From Erythroxylum novogranatense (taxonomy: Eukaryota; Streptophyta; Magnoliopsida; Malpighiales; Erythroxylaceae): DNA of 64,000 bases. The notes beneath the pieces are model-generated. The model ran no database searches. It was not told where the DNA came from and worked only from the letters and a program-made list of their open reading frames with translations. Below, piece after piece: positions 59,751 through 64,000 of this stretch (position 1 is the stretch's first letter; every line of letters starts with the position of its first letter). A program made the translations under genes and the position numbers. Where the stretch lies: positions 18,283,120 to 18,347,119 of the forward strand of contig CM057235.1 of assembly GCA_029891385.1 (NCBI GenBank), read 5' to 3'.

Positions 59751-60632
59751 TGAAGCTGATTTTCTGAATTGCTATATTTTAGTTTTTGAGTCATAACTAA
59801 CGATGTAGACCTCCAATTGAAGTGATTTTTGATTCGTTATAAACTAGCGCATGGGGTTTACAATGAAGGTGAAGTAAGAAAGTTTGAATGAAAGTTGAGG
59901 ATAGGTCTTTATTTCAACCTAAGTGTTGTTGTATGATAATTGGAGTATAATTTGGAGACTTCTGAAATAAATGAAATGCTCTTGGGGTTTTAGAAACTTA
60001 GCATAATGGGTGATTTTGAACAAGTGAATAGTAATTTTGGCTTTGAGGTCTTTCTTGAGTAATTAAGGGTATTGTCTAAATGTTGTGGTATCTATAGAAT
60101 GAAAAGTTGGTTTCGAGACAAAAGAAAGTGGAACTTGGGAAGTAGCACCGGGAATGTCACGAACATGCATCGTACATCTTTTAATTTCGACATGCGCATC
60201 ATTGAATTATTCTGATTGTGCATTTAGTAATGGGTAATTATTATAGAGGCGCCGTTGGAACGACATTCCACAGATATTGCTGGGATTTCTAGGCAGTAGC
60301 TCGGAACTTACAGTTGAGTAACCTAGTTGGTTCCTCAATCTTTGATTGTTTAAAATGTTGTATTGATAATTCTGTAGAGAAAAATGATGGATATGTGAGA
60401 ATTGTTTATGACTAAAATACCGGACCAAAGGTCCGAGGGAATGGGAATTTGACATTGAATTGTTAATTGCCTGTGATTGAGAAACTTTTATGCTTCCAAT
60501 GTGATAGACTGTGACTGTGAATTATTGTGAATAATTGAGAATGAATTGTCTGTTTGGATAAATTGATTGTGATTTGCAATGTAATATCATAAGATTGTGA
60601 TAAACGAATTCTGTGCATGATCATTAATAACG

Positions 60633-61019
60633 GTTGTGACTGGAGCTGCCACCGAGAGCTACAAGCTCGACTACTGGAAAAGAGCCTCGTGCTCGAAAGG
60701 GAATAATGCATACCCAGAGGTCTCTCCTTTCCCTAAGACGCGTGGGAAGTAGTGTATACCCAGAGGGCTCTCCTACCCCTAAGACGCGTTTATCGCTTAA
60801 TGAGCTCGAAAAGGGACAGTTCAGAGCTATATGCTCAACGTTTAATGCGCCTAAAAAGGGACAGTTCAGAGCTATATGCTCAATGTTTAATGCGTCTGAA
60901 AAGGGACAGTACAGAGCTATAGGCTCAACGTCAATGCGCCCATTTTGGGACAGTTTAGAGCCTCAGGCTCACCGATCAATGCACCCAATAGTGGGACAGT
61001 ACAGGTGCTCAGTCACAAC
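60633..61019 (+). other. Expanded hairpin array of element F
   Basis: GTTGTGAC faces GTCACAAC. Stems 1 and 2 are GAGCTACAAGCTC and GAGCCTCGTGCTC. Then come two copies of a ~58-bp unit with AGACGCG, and three ~55-bp units each with GAGCTATA(T/G)GCTC and GGGACAGT. CCC-ATTTT-GGG and GAGCCTCAGGCTC follow. The array grew by tandem duplication of whole stem units. Confidence 0.82.
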
Positions 61020-61185
61020 ACAGAATTTATAACGGAAAATAATGGAAAAATGTTATGTATGCATATGATTGTACTGTGATTTGGAAAAAAGGGTTAAATG
61101 CTTATCTTTCTGTGAAAACTGTTTTGTGAAATCTTGATTTCTGCTATTGTATGAGAATCTATGAATTGTCTGCGAAATGCATGAA

Positions 61186-61236
61186 TTGAGTGAACCATCG
61201 ATGATGGTTTATTATTGAGTTCGCAAATTCACGCAA
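61186..61236 (+). other. Three-way junction of element F
   Basis: ACCATC-GAT-GATGGT is intact, GAGTT/AATTC keeps pairing through one G-T, and the closing stem TTGAGT/ACGCAA has one mismatch. CTATTTTTCAG follows at 61248-61258. Confidence 0.7.
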
Positions 61237-62329
61237 AATTGTAATCTATTTTTCAGGATTGAGAGAGTAGACTCCTAGCTCCAGAGAGAGACTTTTCCTG
61301 CCGTGTGATCGAGTTGGCGAGAAAAGTCATGGCACACAGGTCGGTCAGCTGGGATTGTTTTTAGGGGATGACCTAAATAGATTTTTGTATTAGTTTTCCC
61401 TTTTTGGAGTAATGTTTTTGACAGTGGAAAACTGATAGTCATGTAAAGCTCTGTTTTGATGAAATGATATGAGAAAGTGTTTTGATTTCAAATTTTAGTG
61501 ATTTTTATATTAGGATTTTATAAATATGATGCCATGAGAGTATTGAAGTGACCGATCGTAACTCTTCCTTATTATAGGATATGTATCGGGACGGCCTACG
61601 GGCGCTCCGGTGTATACCCTACGGTATGGGGCACTACATATTAAATGAGAAATGTGAATAGATTCATATTGTGCTTTGGTGCTTTTAGTAGATAAGAGAT
61701 TTTGAAATGGGAAGACTTAAAGTAAAAGTTAGAAGTAGAATGAAAACAAAAATGAAGTTGAATTTGTATAATAAGTTGATGAAGAATATGTATATATGTG
61801 TATGTTCTGTTATTGGTATTCATGATTAATCATGGATTATAAATTTCTTTATAGGTGATATTGATTTGAAATGAAGTTGAGAATGAGGAGTAAATGAAGT
61901 AGAAAAGGTGATCTTAGGATGATTTGTGTTAAGGAAAGATTGTGAAACAAAATGGATGGTTAATTTGAAAAATGTTTATGGAGTATGCTTTAGTCTTTTA
62001 GCCACAACTTTTTCTCTAGTTATCTAAACGAGATGACTTTCAATTTGGATTAAACTAGAAACATATGGCTACATTTCTTATGAGACATAAAATTTAAATT
62101 TTGTCTTTAAGAATCTCAAAAATTGTCATGAAGTAGGAAACTGGGTGTAGTACATTGAATGAATGTAAAATTTCATGTTCTGTATTCGAGGGAAAAGCTG
62201 GATTAATCTAGGCTGATTTGGGAAAAGGTGTCTTCTAGAAAGTTGTAGATCTTTCTTTTAGTTTTCCAACGATATATAGTACAAAATTTTTGGAATTTTA
62301 GGTTAAAAGTTATGGCCCTATAAAGGAAG

Positions 62330-63790
62330 ATGTATCTTCCATTTTTTTGGCTTCTTCTATGTTTTGTATCTTCTACGTTTCGTTTCTTCTGTGTTTTACT
62401 TCTTCTGCAATGACGTCATCTTCTTCTGTGTTTTGTTTCTTCTGCCTTTTTGTTTCTTATTTGATGACGTCATCTTCTTCTATGTTTTGCTTCTTTTGTT
62501 TTTTCACCTGGCCTATTTTCTGTTCCATTTTAGACCCTTTAGAAGATAGAATCTGCCTTTAAGGTCTTCATGAAAGTTGTAGATCTTGAAGTCCTCTTTC
62601 TAACAATATAAAGAACACCTTAATCCGATATCTATAAGGAAAGTTATAGCAATTTTCCTACTTCTTTTATCTTTTTCATAGTCTGCTTTGTACCTATCTT
62701 CTGTTCCATTATAAGATAGAATATGTCTTCAAGGCCTTCATGAAAGTTGTAGATCTTAAAGTCTTCTTTTGAATCATATAAAGAACACCCAAATCTGATA
62801 TCTTTAGGGAAAGTTATAACAAATTTCCCACTTCTTCTGTCTTTTTCCACTTTTTTTGTCTTTTTCATTAGTCTGCTTTGTATCTATCTTCTATTCCATT
62901 TTATACCCTTCAAAAGATAGAATCTATCTTTAAGTCTTCATAAAAGTTGTAGATCTTGAAGTTCTCTTTCTAACCATTTAAAGAACATCCAAATCCGATA
63001 TCTGTAGGAAAAGTTATAGCAATTTTCCACTTCTGCTGTCTTTTGCTTCTTCTGTGTTTTGCTTCTTTTGTATTTGCTTCTTCTGTGATGACGTCATCTT
63101 CTTCTGTGTTTCTTCTATGATGATGTCATTTTCTTCTGTGTTTTGCTTCTTCTGTGTTTTGCTATCTTCTGTCATTTTGCTTCTTTTATGTTTTTGATAT
63201 CTTCTATATTTTACTTCTTCTGTCTTTTGCTTCTTTTGCCTTTTGCTATCTTCTAGTTTGTTTTTGACCCTCCAGACGATATAATATGTCTTCAAGATCT
63301 TCATAAAAGTTGTAGATCTTTAAGCTCTCTTTCGAACCATATAAAGAACATCTTAATCTGATATCTATAGGGAAAGTCATAGTAATTTTTCCACTTTTTC
63401 TATCTTTTTCCATTCTTCTGCTTTTTCATTTGACTTCATTTGTACCTATTTTCTGTTCCATTTTTGACCCTTCAGAAGATAGAATCTGTCTTCAAGGTCT
63501 CATGAAATTGTAGATCTTGAAGTCTTATTTAAAACCATATGAAGAACATCTTAATCCGATATCTGTAGGTAAAGTTATAGCAATTTTCCCACTTCTTCTG
63601 TCTTTTTCTATTCTTCTGCTTTTTCCTTTAGCTTCGTCTAATCCTATTGTCTGGTCCATTTAGACCATTCAGATGATAAAATCCGAACCCAAAGTCTTCT
63701 TCAAAGTTTTAGATCTCAAAGTTATCTTTGAAATAATCTTAAGATGATCTTAATCCAACATCTTTAGTGAGAGTTATGCTATTTGTCACG
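62330..63790 (+). repeat. Tandem ~170-200-bp modules of element G with TGACGTCA boxes
   Basis: CTTCATGAAAGTTGTAGATC recurs at about 62570, 62736, 62936 (variant), 63299, 63499 and 63693, each followed by TATAAAGAACA and CCGATATCTNTAGG. Between them are TTCTTCTGTGTTTTG repeats with ATGACGTCAT at about 62411, 62463 and 63090. The Lys/Thr/Gln- and Phe/Ser-rich frames over them are artefacts. Confidence 0.85.
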
Positions 63791-64000
63791 AGACAAGTTC
63801 AATATGATTGAATACCAAATCTTGTTTGACTCTTTCGGCCCCAATTTTGCTATCTGACCTCCAATTAAAGTGATTCTTGAACCCTTAGATTCCTAACACT
63901 TTTCTTTTTACGTCTCCATTGAAGGTCATAGCAGAGAGAAGAACAAAAATTAAGAGAAAAGAGAGAATGTCATGAAAAAGAGAGATTTTGGAGTTGTTCC
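63791..64000 (+). other. Element G continuing past the window
   Basis: Contains CTATCTGACCTCCAATTAAAGTGATTCTTGA, related to the CCTCCGATTGACCTGATTC block of the other elements. No gene. Confidence 0.55.

Larger units (their letters stand above)
58579..61638 (+). mobile_element. LTR-like non-coding element F nested in G
   Basis: Begins TGTAACATCTCATCACC and ends TATGGGGCACTACA, with a perfect TSD TATTA at 58574-58578 and 61639-61643; 3060 bp, the shortest member. It has few ~180-bp modules, a long GC cassette and an expanded hairpin array. The donor-like site is damaged (CAGTTGAGTAACC). Its 3' end matches D. Confidence 0.9.
58538..64000 (+). mobile_element. LTR-like element G (relative of C), hosts F, runs off the window
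   Basis: Begins TGTTGGATCCTGAACTTTTC, close to the start of C in its own orientation (TGTTGGACCCCTAACTTTTC), and resumes after F with AAATGAGAAATGTG, which also matches C. It inserted into Copia copy 2, where homology to copy 1 stops at 58537. The right end and TSD are outside the window. Its interior has ~180-bp modules and no genes. Confidence 0.72.

Overview
The window is plant nuclear DNA, most likely a eudicot with a repeat-rich genome. The evidence is one multi-exon gene with GT-AG introns and a plastid-type N-terminus, plus plant-type Ty1/Copia, Ty3/Gypsy, hAT and CACTA elements. No CRISPR array, operon, tRNA or rRNA gene was found. All boundaries were read by eye from terminal motifs and target-site duplications (TSDs).

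Region 1 (1-1350) is an AAT/AAC microsatellite desert with a long perfect hairpin, an inverted repeat around a GC-rich island, and a 95-bp tandem duplication upstream of the gene. Region 2 (1854-16084) is the only intact cellular gene: a 13-exon, plus-strand, plastid-targeted alpha/beta-hydrolase-fold protein (401 aa). Its last intron is swollen to about 10.5 kb by a minus-strand Copia element (5620-15366, TSD CTCAT), which is itself split by a plus-strand Gypsy chromovirus (6364-11476, TSD AATAT). Region 3 (16085-19334) is intergenic, ending in a decayed minus-strand Gypsy polyprotein.

Region 4 (19335-36141) is one non-coding LTR-like element (A) that split that Gypsy relic. A carries element C (20355-28406), which holds a hAT transposon, and element B (30549-34821). 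Region 5 (37180-44980) is a decayed CACTA TNP2 transposase gene interrupted by element D (37707-41710) and a 178-bp hAT MITE (42096-42273). Region 6 (45758-58537) is a second, rearranged copy of the Gypsy-inside-Copia block, interrupted by a 2.1-kb solo LTR (47417-49508) and element E (53383-57777). Region 7 (58538-64000) is element G, a relative of C that contains element F (58579-61638) and runs off the window.

The most unusual content is the A/B/D/E/F family: 3-4.5 kb, non-coding, TG...CA ends with TGTAACATC-type starts, 5-bp TSDs. Each carries the same ordered architecture near its 3' end: a splice-donor-like GTGAGT in most copies, a multibranched array of GAGC...GCTC hairpins enclosed by GTTGTGACCG/CGGTCACAAC, a small three-way junction, then a TTTTTCAG acceptor-like site. 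Hairpin 2 of the array shows paired changes between copies, which suggests selection on RNA structure. Element C has a similar architecture built from different primary sequence.
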